NCBI GenBank assembly: GCA_028571685.1
Contig: CM053158.1
Span: 56,388,001-56,452,000, forward strand
Direction of reading: 5' to 3'
Length of the DNA stretch: 64,000 nt
Origin: Heterohyrax brucei
Taxonomy: Eukaryota > Chordata > Mammalia > Hyracoidea > Procaviidae
The first letter of the stretch is position 1, and each line of letters begins with the position of its first letter. Shown here piece by piece: positions 42,124 through 54,286 of the stretch. The notes below the pieces were generated by a model, which saw only the letters and a program-made list of their open reading frames with translations, was not told the DNA's origin and searched no databases. A program made the position numbers and the translations under genes.

Positions 42124-43515
42124 CAAGGATAGGAAGACTTAACATTGTGAAAATGTCTATTTTACTCAAAGCAATCTACTTATATAATGCAATTCCAATA
42201 CAAGTTCCAGGGACATTTTTTAATGAGATGGAGAAACAAATTACCAACTTTGTCTGGAAAGGGAAAAAGCCCTGGATACGTAAAGCATTACTAAGGAAGA
42301 AGAACACACTGGGAGGCCTCTCATTACCCGACCTTAGAACGTATTACACTGCCACAGTAGTCAAAACAGCCTGGTACTGGTACAAAAACAGACAGATAGT
42401 GAAACAGAATCAACACCCCAGAGATAACATTCCTCCCTATGAACAGTTGATATTCGACAAAGGCCCTAAGACATTAAACCAGGGTGAAAACAATCTCTTC
42501 AACAAATGGTGCTAGCAAAATTAGATGTCCATCTGCACTAAATTAAAACAAGACCCATATCTTACACCTTATACAAAAACCAACTCAAACTGGATAAAAG
42601 ACCTGAATATCAAATCTAAAACGATAAAGCTCATCCAAGAGAAAGTAGGAACAACAATGGAAGGTTTAATACACAACACAGACAGACTTCAGAATCTGTC
42701 AAACAAACCACAATCAACAGAAGAGAAAATAGATAAATGGGAACTGCTAAGAATCAATCACTTTTGTTCATCCAAAGACTTCATTAACAGAATTAAAAGG
42801 CCACCTATAGAATGGGAAAGAGTATTTGGCAATTCTATGTCAGACCGGCACCTGATCTCCATAATCTATAGCCCAAGGCCAAGTAATCTATAAGGTACTA
42901 CAAAATATCAACAAGAAAAAGATAAATCATTCATTTAAGCAATGGGCAAAGGAGATGGACAGACACTTCTCTAAAGAAGAGATCCAGGCAGCCAAAAATC
43001 ACATGTGGACATGCTCACGATCATCAGCTATCAAAGAAATTCAAATCAAAAGGACAGTGACATACCATCTCACCCCAACAAGGTTGGCCATGATCCAAAA
43101 AATGCAAAACACTAAATGCTGGAGAGGCTGTGGGAAGATTGGAACTCTCCTACACTGCTGGTGGGATCACAAAATGGTGCCACCTCTTTGGACAGCAATC
43201 TGGCACTACCTTAAAATAATGGATATAGATATACTGTTTGAGCCAGTAATTCCACTGCTTGGGATATATCCTACAGAATCAAGGCCATTCAGACCAACTG
43301 ATACATGCACACCAATGTTCATCGCAGCACAGTCCACAATAGCAAGAAGATGGAATCAACCCAGATGCCCAATAACAGAAGAATGGATAGGTAAACTATG
43401 GTATATATACCCAATGGAACACAGTGCAATGATAAAGAACAACGATGACAGCAGGAAACATCTCTTAACCTGGTTTCAACTGGAGGACATTCTGTTGAGT
43501 GAAAGTAGTCAGTGA
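42124..43515 (+). pseudogene. L1 ORF2 C-terminal remnant
   Basis: Reads 'MSILLKAIYLYNAIPIQVPG', 'FVWKGKKPWIRKALLRKK', 'GGLSLPDLRTYY', and near the end the Cys-rich region 'NTKCWRGCGKIGTLLHCWW'. Two TAG stops at 42513 and 42522 stand where L1 normally has Trp (TGG), and a frameshift lies between 42893 and 42955. Endonuclease and most of RT are absent by 5' truncation. Confidence 0.93.
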
Positions 43516-43606
43516 CAGAAGGACAAATATCGTTTATGAGACCCCCTACAATAAGAACGTAAAAGCAGACTCATGCATAACAGAAAAGACTGTTTGATGG
43601 CTACAA

Positions 43607-43639
43607 GGGTGGGGAGGGTGGGAGGGGGAAGGAGGAGGG
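43607..43639 (+). other. G-quadruplex-forming tract in the L1 3' UTR
   Basis: A run of GGG/GGGG blocks separated by one or two bases (GGGTGGGGAGGGTGGGAGGG and on). L1 3' UTRs of several mammals carry such a tract. Confidence 0.75.
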
Positions 43640-44547
43640 TTTAGATTAGATAGTTGCTACAAATTTAGTTGGGTGAAATTGGTGACAGCACACATTAGTA
43701 AGAAGATCAATATCTTAACCTAGTACTGTAAGGACAGAGTAACTGGGGTAGGGACTGGGGACCGTGCTTTCAGGGGAAATTGAGGCCAATTGGCACAACT
43801 AGTGTTTTGCTAATGAGGTCGCTCCACACCCTACATTGGTGAGTGGCGTCTGGGGTGTTAAAGCTGCCACATTGCCATCTGAGGGTACAGCAAATGGTCC
43901 CATCTCAGCAGGAACGTATGATCACCAAGGTCCATAACGACATGGGGGAAGAGAATACAGAAGACAGAGAGACCCACGTGAGTGGATGTCTACATTGACT
44001 TGTGACCGGAAGAACCAGATGGTGCCTGGTTACCACCAGTGATAGCCACGATGGAGCTCACAAAGTTGAGTCTGCCTGGCAATGCAAGTATGAATAGGGG
44101 TGCATCCTGAGATCTCCACTAAAAGACTGCAATTGATGGTCCAGGGGCCTCGGAGGTCTCCTGGGAGTGGGGCCCCTCGCCCTGATGCTGTCTTTGTCCA
44201 TAAATCACAATGAAGCTCAACTTTTCAGACAGCAGTGGATTGGACTTGGTGACACAGAGTGACCATACTGTGTGGGCACTTTATGATTCTAGGCATCTAT
44301 AGGAGGTCATCCTGTTGACCTTATATTGGAGGAAGGGGAATGGGTGGAGAGAAGATAGGAGACTGTTGGGAAAATAAGACGTGCATGGAGCAGAGAGGAA
44401 GAGTGTGCTATCACGGTGCAGGGAGAACAGTAGAAGCTGCGTGTAGGTCAGCATGCAAATTTATATGGGAATGTACTTACATTTTCATTCAATCATTAAA
44501 AAAAAAAAAAAGAATATTAGTGAGCTGGTCCAGAGAGAAAATTACTT

Positions 44548-44935
44548 GAGTCACTGGGTGATGCAAACAGTTAATGTGCTCAGCTGCCAACTGAAAGGTA
44601 GGGAGTTTGAACTTCCTATACCAAAAAAAAACAAACCCACTGCCCTGGAGTCACGTCGGACTCAAAGTGATCCTAGAGGTCAGAGTAGAACTGCCCCATA
44701 GTTTCCAAGGAGCGCCTGATGTATTTGAACTGCTGACCTTTCGATTAGCAGACATAGCACTTAACCCACTACTGCCACCAGAGTTTCCCTGAACTTAACT
44801 ACAGGCACTTCAAAAGCAAGGCCTGGTGACCTGCTTCCAAAAAATCAGCCACCAAAAACTCTGTGGAGTACATTTTTATTCCAGCACACATGAGGTTGCC
44901 ATGAGTTGGAATTGTCCTGACAGCAACTGGTACTG
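44548..44935 (+). mobile_element. AfroSINE long form, split by another AfroSINE
   Basis: The head (44548-44618) 'gagtcactgggtgatgcaaac' to 'gagtttgaact' is followed by an antisense SINE. It resumes at about 44800 with 'caaggcctggtgacctgcttcc', 'cagccaccaaaaactctgtgg' and 'gttgccatgagttgg'. Confidence 0.85.
44619..44790 (-). mobile_element. AfroSINE nested in another AfroSINE, antisense
   Basis: 'acaaacccactgccctggag', 'gaactgccccatagtttcc', 'gacctttcgattagcag' and 'ctactgccaccagag'. 'tgaactt' on both sides may be part of the TSD. Confidence 0.9.
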
Positions 44936-45826
44936 TTATCTCTACTACCATCAGGAAAAAGGAGCATGAAGAAGCTACACTGGAACAGCCAACTCCCAGG
45001 AAAAACAGAGATATCAGAAAACCAATCTTACCACAACTATTGATTACAAAGACTGACCCAGATCTCTAGAACCCCATGCGCAGGAAATGGAAATTGGATT
45101 CCTTTCACTCTGCCTCTACATTGAAAGTGCTTGACTACTCATGGAACATTTGCAGTGAAAACTCAGGGCTTCCCTCCCAGAGCCTGCAAACATGGATAGC
45201 AGAAGTCAGCAAAGTGTATTTATTTTATATTTATGCCTTCTGAACTTTTCTCTAGGGCATCAGTTGGCACATGCTAAATCATGGGATGCTGGGAAATGAA
45301 GGCCTTACTTTCATAACCTTGCAATGTAAAAAAAAATTAGAATAAAATGGATGTTGACCAAATTAATTTCCTAGATCCACCAGATATTAGCTTTATTTTT
45401 AAATGCAGTCAATGCTCACCACCAGAATTTTTGTCATTCCAGGCTTTGTCCTTCCTGAATTGTTTAATTTGATTGGTCTCTCAGCTAGTGATTTTGGTTC
45501 CCAAGCTATCTGCCTTCCCTCCTCGATTCCCAACTGTCTCCAACAAGGGCTCATGATTTCTCACATTGCCTGTGTTGCCTCATGTTTGAAAATGTCACTC
45601 TGTAACCAGTAGTGCCTGGAGTCTTAAAAGGTTGCAAAAAGTCTTCCAAAGTATAGCAATTAATTTCTACTTACCTAGAGCAATAGCAGAAGGAGAGTCA
45701 GGAATAAGAAGAGGAAATGAAGTGTGTGGCTAACTGGCCCGGTGAACAATTTTCTCCTTTATATGAGCCCAAATGACAGGGTAGTAGTACCCAGTTACCA
45801 TTACTAAAACTTATTTTTCCCCCTTT
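44936..45826. other. no recognised feature
   Basis: About 0.9 kb of mixed composition with no named repeat or gene. Confidence 0.4.
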
Positions 45827-48078
45827 CTTTTTTTTAAAATACCTTATTGTGTTTTAAGTGAAAGTTTACAATCCAAGTCAATTTGTTTTACAAAAGTTTA
45901 CACACACACTGCTTTGTAAATTTAGCTGTTTTCCACACATAGTGACAGCACAGTCCTCTTTTCTACCTTGTATTTCCTGCATCCATTCAACCAGCTTCTA
46001 TCCCCTCCACCTTCTCATCCTGCCTCTGGACAAAAACTGCTCAATTAGCCTCATGAATATACTAAAGCCAGCAAATATAGTCTTTGCCAGTATCATTTTA
46101 TGCCTTATAGCCTAGTCCCATCTTTGTCTAAAGAGTTGACTTTGGGACTCTTTTCAGCTCTGGGCTAACAGGGAGTGTGGAGACCATATCTTCAAGATAC
46201 CCTCCAGTCTGTGGGACTGCAGAGTCTAGACTTTTAATAGCATTCTAGTTCTGCACCCCATTTTTTTCTCCCACTACGTCAGGAACTCTGTGTTGTATTC
46301 CCTGTCAGGGCTGTCATTGGTGGTGGCTGGGCACAATCTAGTTCTTTTAGTCTCCTGGTGATGTCTCTGGATTATATGGCCCTTTCTGTCTGTCGAGGTT
46401 GTATGTTCCTTATGTCTTTTATGTCTTTCATTCTCCTCTGCTCCAGGTAGGTTGGAACCAAATGATACTACTTACAAGGCTGCTTGCTAGCTTTTAAGAC
46501 CTCAGACACCACTCACCAAAGGATGCAGAACATTTTCGTAAAGAAATTTTGTTATGCCAACTGACCTATATGTTCCCTGAAACCATGGTCCCTAGACCCC
46601 TACACCTGCTACTGTGTCCTTCAAAGTATGGGCTTATACTTCTGAAACACTCTAGCTTTTGGTTTAGTCCTGCTATGCTGAACGCCCTTGTACTGTATAC
46701 TGTCACTCCCTGCATCTAATTGGATTTCTAACTACTGTCTAATCAGTGCATACCTTGTCTCCCTCCCTATCCTCTCTTCTAGCCATAGAAGACTGTCTTC
46801 TTCTGTGTTTAAACCTTTTCTTGAGTCCTTATAATAGTGGTCTCATACAATATTTGTTATTTTGCAACTAATTTTAATAGCACAATGTCTTCCAGATTAC
46901 TTCATGTTATGTTTCCCATGATCATCATTGTTCTTTATCATTTCATAGTATTCTGCTGTGTGAATACACCATAGTTTTTTATCTCTTGATGGGCACCTAG
47001 GTTGATTCCATCTTTTTGTCATTGTTGACAGTGCTGCAGTTAACATTGGTGTGCATTTATCTATTTGTGTGACAGCCCTTATTTCTCTAGGAAATATTCT
47101 AAGAAATAAAATCATGTGATGTTTCTATTTCTAGCTTTTGGAGAGTGTCAGATCAATTTCCAAAGTGGTTGTACCATTTTATACTCCTACCTGCAGTGTG
47201 TACAATCGTTCCAGTCTCTCCACAGCCTTTCCAACACTTATTATTTTGTTTTTAAATTAATGCAAGGCCTTTTGTGGTGACATGGTTTCTCACTGTAGCT
47301 TTGATTAGGATTTATCTAATGGCTAATGATCATGTGTATTTCCTCATGCATCTATTAGCCACCTGGATGTTTTCTTTGGTGAAGTGTCTGTTCATATCAT
47401 TTACCCATTTTTTTCATTGGGTTATTTTTTTTTCTTGTTGATGTGTTTCAGACAGATATCCAGTTATCTGAGTACCATGTATTAGAAGGACAGTCTTTTT
47501 CTCAGTTTATGGATTTGGGGGCTTTGTCAAATATCAGCTGCTAATAGGAGGATGATGTTATATCTGGATTCTCAATTCTGTTCTATTGGTCTGTGTATCT
47601 GTTTTTGTACTAGTAGTAGGCTGCTTTGACTACTGCAGCAGTGTGAAAGTTTCTAAAGTCAGGTAATGTGAGGGCTCCTACTTTGTTCTCCTTCTTCAGT
47701 AATGTTTTACTTATCCTGCGCTTCTTCTCCCTGTATACAAATTTAGTAATGTGTTTATCCATCTCATTAAAAATGTCGTTGGAATTTGTATTGAGATTGC
47801 ATTGTACCTATTGATCACTTTGAGTAGAATGGATATTCTCATTATGTTGAGTCTTCCTATCCATAAGCAAGACAATTTTCTCCCCTTACGTAGGTCCCTT
47901 AATTTCTTGCAGTAGAGTGTTGTAATTTATGTCTCTGGTTAGATTTATTCTTAGGTACATTGTCTTCTTGGGAGTCATTGTAAATGGCATGCATTCAGTG
48001 ATTTCCTCTTTGTTGGTGTAAAGGAACTCAACTTATTCTTGTATGTTTATCTTATATCTTGAGTCTTTGCTGAACTTT

Positions 48079-48112
48079 TTTATTAAACCGGCTGGCTTGG
48101 CTTTATTAAACC
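48079..48112 (+). mobile_element. 12-bp tail-like insertion with exact 11-bp TSD in L1
   Basis: 'tttattaaacc' at 48079-48089 and 48102-48112 flanks the 12-bp 'ggctggcttggc'. The insert equals the tail part of the insertions at 7.46 and 52.58 kb. A simple local duplication would not explain the extra 12 bp. Confidence 0.6.
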
Positions 48113-48205
48113 CAGTTGTTTTTTTGTTTGTTTGCTTGTCTGTTTTTTTGACTTTTTGAAGACTCTAGGATTTTCTGTGTATAGGATCATATCAACTTCC
48201 CAGTT

Positions 48206-49806
48206 AAACAATGAGCAAGGGAGATGGACAGACGCTTCAACAAAGAGGACATACAGGTAGCCAAAAGACACATGAGGAAATGCTTACGATCGCTAGCTAT
48301 TAAAGAAATCCAAATCAAAACTACAATGAGATACCATCTCACCCCAACAAGAGTGGCCGTGATCCAAAAAACACAAAACAACAAATGCTGGAGAGGCTGT
48401 GAAGAGACTGGAACTCTTCTACACTGCTGATGGAATTGCAGAATGGCACAACCTCTTTGGAAAGCAATCTGGTGCTTTCTTAAAAATCTGGAAATAAATA
48501 CACCATTTGACCCAGTAATCCCACTTCTCAGAATATATCCTAGAGAATCAAGGGCAATCACACCAAAAGATACATGCACACAAATGTTTATTGCAGCACA
48601 GTCCATAATAGCTAAAAGATGGAATCAACCTAGATGCCCATCAACAGACAAATGGATAAACAAACTATGGCACGTATTCTCAATGGAACATTACTTAGTG
48701 GTAAAGAACAATGATGATTTTAGGAAGCATCTCATAATCTGGTTCCAATTGGGAGACTATGCTGGGTGAAATCAGTCAGTGGCACAAGGACAAATATTGT
48801 ATGAGACCCCTACTTTAAGGACTTAAAAATAGACTCATGTACAGAAGAAAAGACTCTAACAGCTACAACAGACAGTAGGTAGGGAAAGGGCTGGTCATAG
48901 ATTAGACAGTTGATAGAAATTGGGTTGGCTAAAGCAGTGACAGCAAATGGTAGAAAGAAGATCAACTTAACTGGGCTGCAACATAAACTGAAAGTGCTTC
49001 TAATCTTAACCCAATATTGCAAGGATGGAGTAACAGTGGCAGGAGTCTGGGGACCATGCTCTCAGGGGACACTGAGGCCAACTGACATAACTAGCCTATT
49101 GCTAGAGAGAGTCTTCTGCACCCCATATTGGTGAGCACCCCATATTGGCATGTTGGGTCTGAAAACCTAGCAGGCTGCCATCTGAGGTACAACAAATGGT
49201 CCAAACTCATCCAGAACAGATAATCACCAAGAACAACAAAGACATGAGAGAAAAGAATCCAGGAGATAGAAGAATCCATGTGAGTGGGTGACTATATCAA
49301 CATGTGTCCAGAAGAACCAGATGATGCCTGGCCACTACCAAAGACAACCATGATGGGACGCAGAATGTTGAGTCCCAGTGGCAAGATGACAAAAAGAGGG
49401 GTGCACCTCAAGAACTCCACTAAAAGACTGCAACTGATAGTCTGAAGGCCTGGGAGTTCCCCTAGCAACATGGCTCCTAGTCCTGCTGCTGCCCCTGACC
49501 AAAAAACAGTACTGAGGCCAACTATTTGGACAGGAATAGACTGGACTCAGGGACATAGCATGACCACGTGTTGTGTGTGCTTTATGGGTCTGTGCATCTA
49601 TATGATGCAGTTCTACTGGCTTACCAGAAGGGAGAGGAAAGGATGGAGAGGAGGAGACAGTAGATTGTTAAGAGTATATGACATATATAGAATGGAAAGG
49701 AGGAGAGTGCTGTCACTGGGCAAGGAGAACAGAAGGAGCTGCAGATAGGTGGGCATGCAAATTTAATTTCGATTGTATACTTCCACTTACTCAAAATAAA
49801 AAAAAA
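48206..49806 (+). mobile_element. L1, 5'-truncated, nested in the antisense L1
   Basis: Starts 'caatgagcaagggagatgg' in the ORF2 C-terminal region. It has a 3' UTR like that at 43.5-44.5 kb and ends in an A-run at 49796-49806. Host L1 sequence continues on both sides, so it inserted later. No long TSD is recognisable. Confidence 0.9.
48224..48769 (+). pseudogene. L1 ORF2 C-terminal remnant in the nested L1
   Basis: 'MDRRFNKEDIQVAKRHMRK', 'HLTPTRVAVIQKTQNNKCW', 'RGCEETGTLLHC' then a stop at 48428, and on with 'FDPVIPLLRIYPRESRAI' and 'KRWNQPRCPSTDKW'. Same domain as at 43.0-43.5 kb. Confidence 0.9.
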
Positions 49807-51160
49807 TTGTTTCATCTCTAAATAAAGATACTTTTAGTTCTTCCTCACCAATTTGGATGCCTTTTACTTCTTTATCTTGCCTGATTTCACTGGCTAGAGC
49901 CTCCAGAAAAATGTTTAATGAAAGTGGTGACAAAAAGCATCTTGTCTGGTTCATTTTCAAGGGAAATGCTTTCAGACTCTCCATTTAGGATGATGTTGAC
50001 TGTTGGCTCTTGGCTTTGTTTAAATGCCCTTTATTATGTTGAAGAGTTTCCGTAGCATTCCTATTCTATTGAGAGTTTTTAACATGAATGGGTATTGGAC
50101 TTTAAAGGCCTTTTCTGCATCAACTGATAAAATCAACTGATTCTTATCTTTTGTTCTATTTATGTGGTTGATTACATTGATTGTGTTTCTAACATTGAAC
50201 CATCTCTGCATTCCTGGTATGAATCCCACTTGGTCATGGTGAATTAATTTTTTGATATATTGTTGAATTCTACTGGCTAGAATTTTGATGAAGGTGTTTT
50301 TATCTATATTCATGTGGAATATTGGTCTGTAATTTTCTTTTTCTGATTTCTTTACCTGGTTTTGTTATACAAGCTTATTATACAAGGGTTATACAAGCTT
50401 CATAGAATGGGTTGGGAAGGGCTCTTCCCTCTTCTATGCTCTGTAATACATTTAGTAATAGCGGTGTTAACTCTTCTATGAAAATCTGACGGAACTCTCC
50501 AGTGAAGCTCTCAGAGCCAAGGTTTTTTAATTTTGTTTGTTTTGTCAGGGGAGGGTTTTAAAACTATTTCTTCAATCTCTTATTATAGGTTTATTTAGTT
50601 CTTCTGTTTGTGTTAGTTTAGGTAGGTAGCATGTTTCTAGAAATCTCTCCATTTCACATTAGCCAAGCCAGCGAAGTGCCATCACTACAATTACTTGTAA
50701 TATTCTATTGTGCTTCTTTTAATTTCAATTGCCATCTCAGTTTTTATTTGGGTTATTTCCTTACTCTCAAATTTTTCTTTTGTCAATTTTGCCAGTGGCT
50801 TATAGATCTTGTTGATTTTTTGAAGAAACAGCTTTTGGTTTCGTTAACTCTTTTAATTGTTTCCCTAGTCTCAATTTCACTTAATTATGCTCTAATTTTT
50901 GTTATTTGCTTTTCTCTGGTGTTGGTGGACTTGTTTTTTACTTATTCAAATTGTAGGATTGTTTTTACTTAGGTCCTTTCTTCTTTTTGCATGTTTGCAT
51001 TTTGACCTTGGGACACTTTTTAGTGTGTTTCTGGTAGGATATGTTTTCATACTCATTTGATTCTGTGAATTTCTTTAGTCCATCCTTCATTTCTTCTGTA
51101 ACCCAGTAGCTTTTGAGCAAAGCACTGTTCAGTTTCCATATGGTTGATTTTTTTTTCTTC

Positions 51161-51207
51161 TTTTTGTCAGATCTGACTTGACGACGCTTGGCTGGCTTTT
51201 GTTGTCA
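51161..51207 (+). mobile_element. probable tail-only insertion in L1
   Basis: 'gacttgacgacgcttggctgg' lies inside L1 ORF2 sequence with imperfect flanks 'tttttgtca' (51161-51169) and 'ttttgttgtca' (51197-51207). The motif matches the two exact cases, but the TSD is not exact. Confidence 0.45.
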
Positions 51208-52568
51208 TTAATTTCTGCTTTCACAGCTTTATGATCTGAAGAGATGCTTGGTAATGTTTCTATACTTGAAATTTGGTAAGAATTCCACTATGGTCTGATA
51301 TGTGATCAATTCTGGAAAGTGTTCCATGTGCACTGGCAAAGAAAGTATACCTGACTGCTTTCGGTGGAGTGCTCTATATGTATCTATGAGGTCAAGGTGG
51401 TTGATTGTGAGATTTAGATCTTCTGTGTCCTTACTGAGCTTTTTTTCTGAATGTTCTGTCCTTCACTGAAAGTGATGTGTTGAAGTCTCCTACTAATGTT
51501 GTGGAACTGTCTATTTCTGTTTTCAGTGCAATTAGAGTTTGTTTTATGAACTTTTGGCTCCCTGTCAGTGGGTGTGTACATATTTAATATGATTATGTCC
51601 TTCTGGAGTATTGAGCCTTTAATTATTATATAGTCTCCTTCTTTATCCAATGTGGTGGATTTTATATTAAAGTCTATGTTATGATAGATTAATATTGCCA
51701 TTCTTACTCTTTTTAACATGTCATTAGCTTAATATATTTTCTTCCATCCTTTGTTACTTTGTTCATGTTTTTATGTCTAAGGTATGTTTCCTGTAGGCAG
51801 CATATAGCTGATTGTCTTTTTCTATCGAATCTGCCACTCCCTGTTTCTTTATTGGTGCAATTAATCCTTTTACATTCAGTGTGATTGTTGATAGCTGTAA
51901 GTTTAGTGCTGTCATTTTGATGTCTTTTTTGCACATTACAGACAATTCTTGTGTTCCATTTAATTTTCTGGACTGAGTCGTTTGTCTTTATATGTTTTCT
52001 TTTCATCTTTTTCAGTGTTTGTGGGTTTGTATTTGCCAAGATTTTTTTTCGATAATTTCTTTTGCACTTATCTTAATATTTACCCCCATTTTTCTAAATT
52101 TAAGCCAGCCTTTAATCTCTTTTTATCATAGTGACTTTTTCTCCATATGAAAGATTTGTGACTACACTTTCTTTTAAGTCCCTCTATTTTGTTACAGTCT
52201 TTACATAATGACGTGTATGTTTCCATATTTTCAGTGTTTTGCCTTTGATTTATTTTTTGATTCCCTTATTTGCTTTGATATCAAGTTGCTGTGTTCTGTT
52301 TTAGTCTTGGGCTTTTACCTGCTGATATTGATCTTTCTAACCAAAGTTCTGCCTTTAGTATTTCCTATAATTTTTGTTTGGTCTTTGTAAATTCCCTAAA
52401 TTTCTATTTGCCTGGAAATGTCCTAATTTTACCATTATATTTGAGAGTTTTGCTAGATACATAATTTGATGGATACATACTTCCTTCAAGGCATTGTATA
52501 TGTCCTTCTATTGCCTTGCTGCTGGCATGTTTCTGCTGAGTAGTCCAAGCTTAGTCTTATTGATTCTC

Positions 52569-52618
52569 CTCTGTAGGTTCCAACGACGCAACGGCACTTG
52601 GCTTTGGCTCTGTAGGTT
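52569..52618 (+). mobile_element. 28-bp SINE-tail-only insertion with exact 11-bp TSD in L1
   Basis: 'ctctgtaggtt' at 52569-52579 and 52608-52618 flanks a 28-bp insert with 'gcaacggcacttggctttgg'. Removal restores antisense L1 sequence ('ctcctctgtaggttatttt'). Confidence 0.8.
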
Positions 52619-52926
52619 ATTTTTTGTTTATCTCTGGCCACTTTTAAAATTGCCTTCTTATCTTTATTTCTGTTAAGTTTGATTATAATATGCCTTGGTG
52701 TCTTTCTTTTGGAACCTATCTTGTGTGGCGGTCAGTATGAGCATCTTGGATAGATATCTTCTCATCTTTCCTGATATCAGGGAAGTTTTCTATAAAGAAA
52801 TCTTTGACAATTGTCTCTGTATTTTGCGTTACTCCCCCTCCCGCCACATTCTGGTACTTCAGTCACTCATAGATTATTTCTCTTCACAGAGTTCCACATA
52901 CTTCTTGGTGTTTCTTGATTTTTTTT

Positions 52927-53274
52927 TTAAGTTCTTTTATCTGATTCTTTCTCAAGTAAACTGACGTCACACGCTTTATCTTCAGTTTTACTAATTTGGT
53001 CTTCCATTGCCTCAATTCTGCTCCTTTGACTTTGTATTGAATTGTCTAATTCTGTAATTTTATTATTAATTTTCTGAATTTCTTGTCTCTCAGTGCTTTC
53101 TTGTAGCCTGTTCAATTTGTCATTATGTTCTGCTGTGTTTTGTCTCATCTCCTTGGTTATCTCTTGAAGAGTTCTAAATATTAATCTTTTGCATTCTATC
53201 TCTGATGTTTCCAGGAACTTCTTTTCATCTGAAATATTTCTTGATTTTTTGTCTTGAGACCTTTCTGAAGTCAT
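52927..53274 (-). pseudogene. L1 ORF1 coiled-coil remnant
   Basis: A 115-codon minus-strand frame rich in Lys, Glu, Gln and Asn with heptad-like 'NKITELDNSIQSQRSRIEAM' and 'EDQISKTEDK'. This is the coiled-coil part of the L1 RNA-binding protein. The RRM and C-terminal domain downstream (to about 52100) are broken. Confidence 0.85.
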
Positions 53275-54286
53275 AATGGTCTACCTTTTTAAGTGACTTG
53301 ATATAGATTGTTTTCTCCAAGTCATCCATAAGTCATTGAATTTATTTATTTTATGTTTGCTTACTGTGTTCTAGCTTCTTGTTTTGTTCTGTCTTAAATG
53401 TACAGATAGGCTGGTTGTGTTTGCTGGTTTGGTTATTGGTGCCTTTGAAGCTCTAACATCCTGTCACCAGGTGGCTAAAGCTGTTACTAGACATGTAAGC
53501 CCAGGAGTCTGTTTACTTGCATGAATTTGGCTCAGGTATCAAGGTAGTCAGTCACTGAGTATGTGGTGTAGGCTGTCTCCTATTGTCCTAGATAAGCAGG
53601 AGTGATTAGATAGGTGCAAGTATCTGGCTGTAGGCCCTGAGAAAGGCAGGGGGCTAGTAATCATTCTTGGGTGTCTGTGAGAATGGAGTGTCTACTTATG
53701 TCTGATTCTAGGTGAGGGCACTGTTTACAGCTTGGTTGAGTGGGCAAATTTTGTTTCTTCTCTCTTCCGCCAGTTTGTTAAATTGTTCACTCTCTTAGTC
53801 TAGAAGAATGGCTCAGAGAGTTTTAAGGAGTCCTACTTCTGTCTCAGTTAATGGCATCAGACTTTGGAGCCAGGTGCAGTGCAGAGAGGGAGAGGGATGT
53901 GCTAAAAAAAAAAAAAAGAGAAATCTATCCTGAAGGAAAGATTTAAACCTGCACACTATAGGTAGACATTAGTCATTTAGATTTTGATGGTCAAGTGTTG
54001 TCTTTCACTGGTTCTGGTGGTTTTAATATACTTTCTACTGCTCTTTGCTGCTGAGAAGGATACCCTCCAAATACCATTCTGCTCACCACACTGACAGCAT
54101 CCAACTGCTAGTTGTCAAGTCTGGCTAGCCCTGCAAAATTCTAGACCTACTCTCTCTTCTGTTGCTCAGTCCAATTTTTCAACTTTCCCTTTGATGTTCA
54201 GGGCTCCTAGAATGTCATATATAATTGATTCATTTGTTCTTTTGATTCTTTGTTGTTGGAGGGAGTATAGGAAGTATCTGACTACG

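Larger units (their letters stand above)
42108..44526 (+). mobile_element. L1, 5'-truncated, 2.4 kb, with 16-bp TSD
   Basis: 'agaatattaatgagct' at 42108-42123 and 'agaatattagtgagct' at 44511-44526 (one mismatch) flank the element. It holds the last ~1.4 kb of ORF2, a ~1-kb 3' UTR and an A-tail (44498-44510). Low decay suggests one of the younger insertions here. Confidence 0.93.
46890..52045 (-). pseudogene. L1 ORF2 pseudogene, split
   Basis: Endonuclease start: 'CCLQETYLRHKNMNK' near 51790 and 'ILNMYTPTDREPK' near 51590. RT: '[16 protein letters not shown]' and 'LSVDAEKAF' (a catalytic Asp kept) near 50150. 'LSLFRDE' stands where FADD is expected (49830), and beyond the nested L1 it resumes as 'MILYTENPRVFKK' (48180). 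The C-terminal end has 'RWNQPRCPSRDKKLW' near 47000. Frameshifts and stops throughout. Confidence 0.88.
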
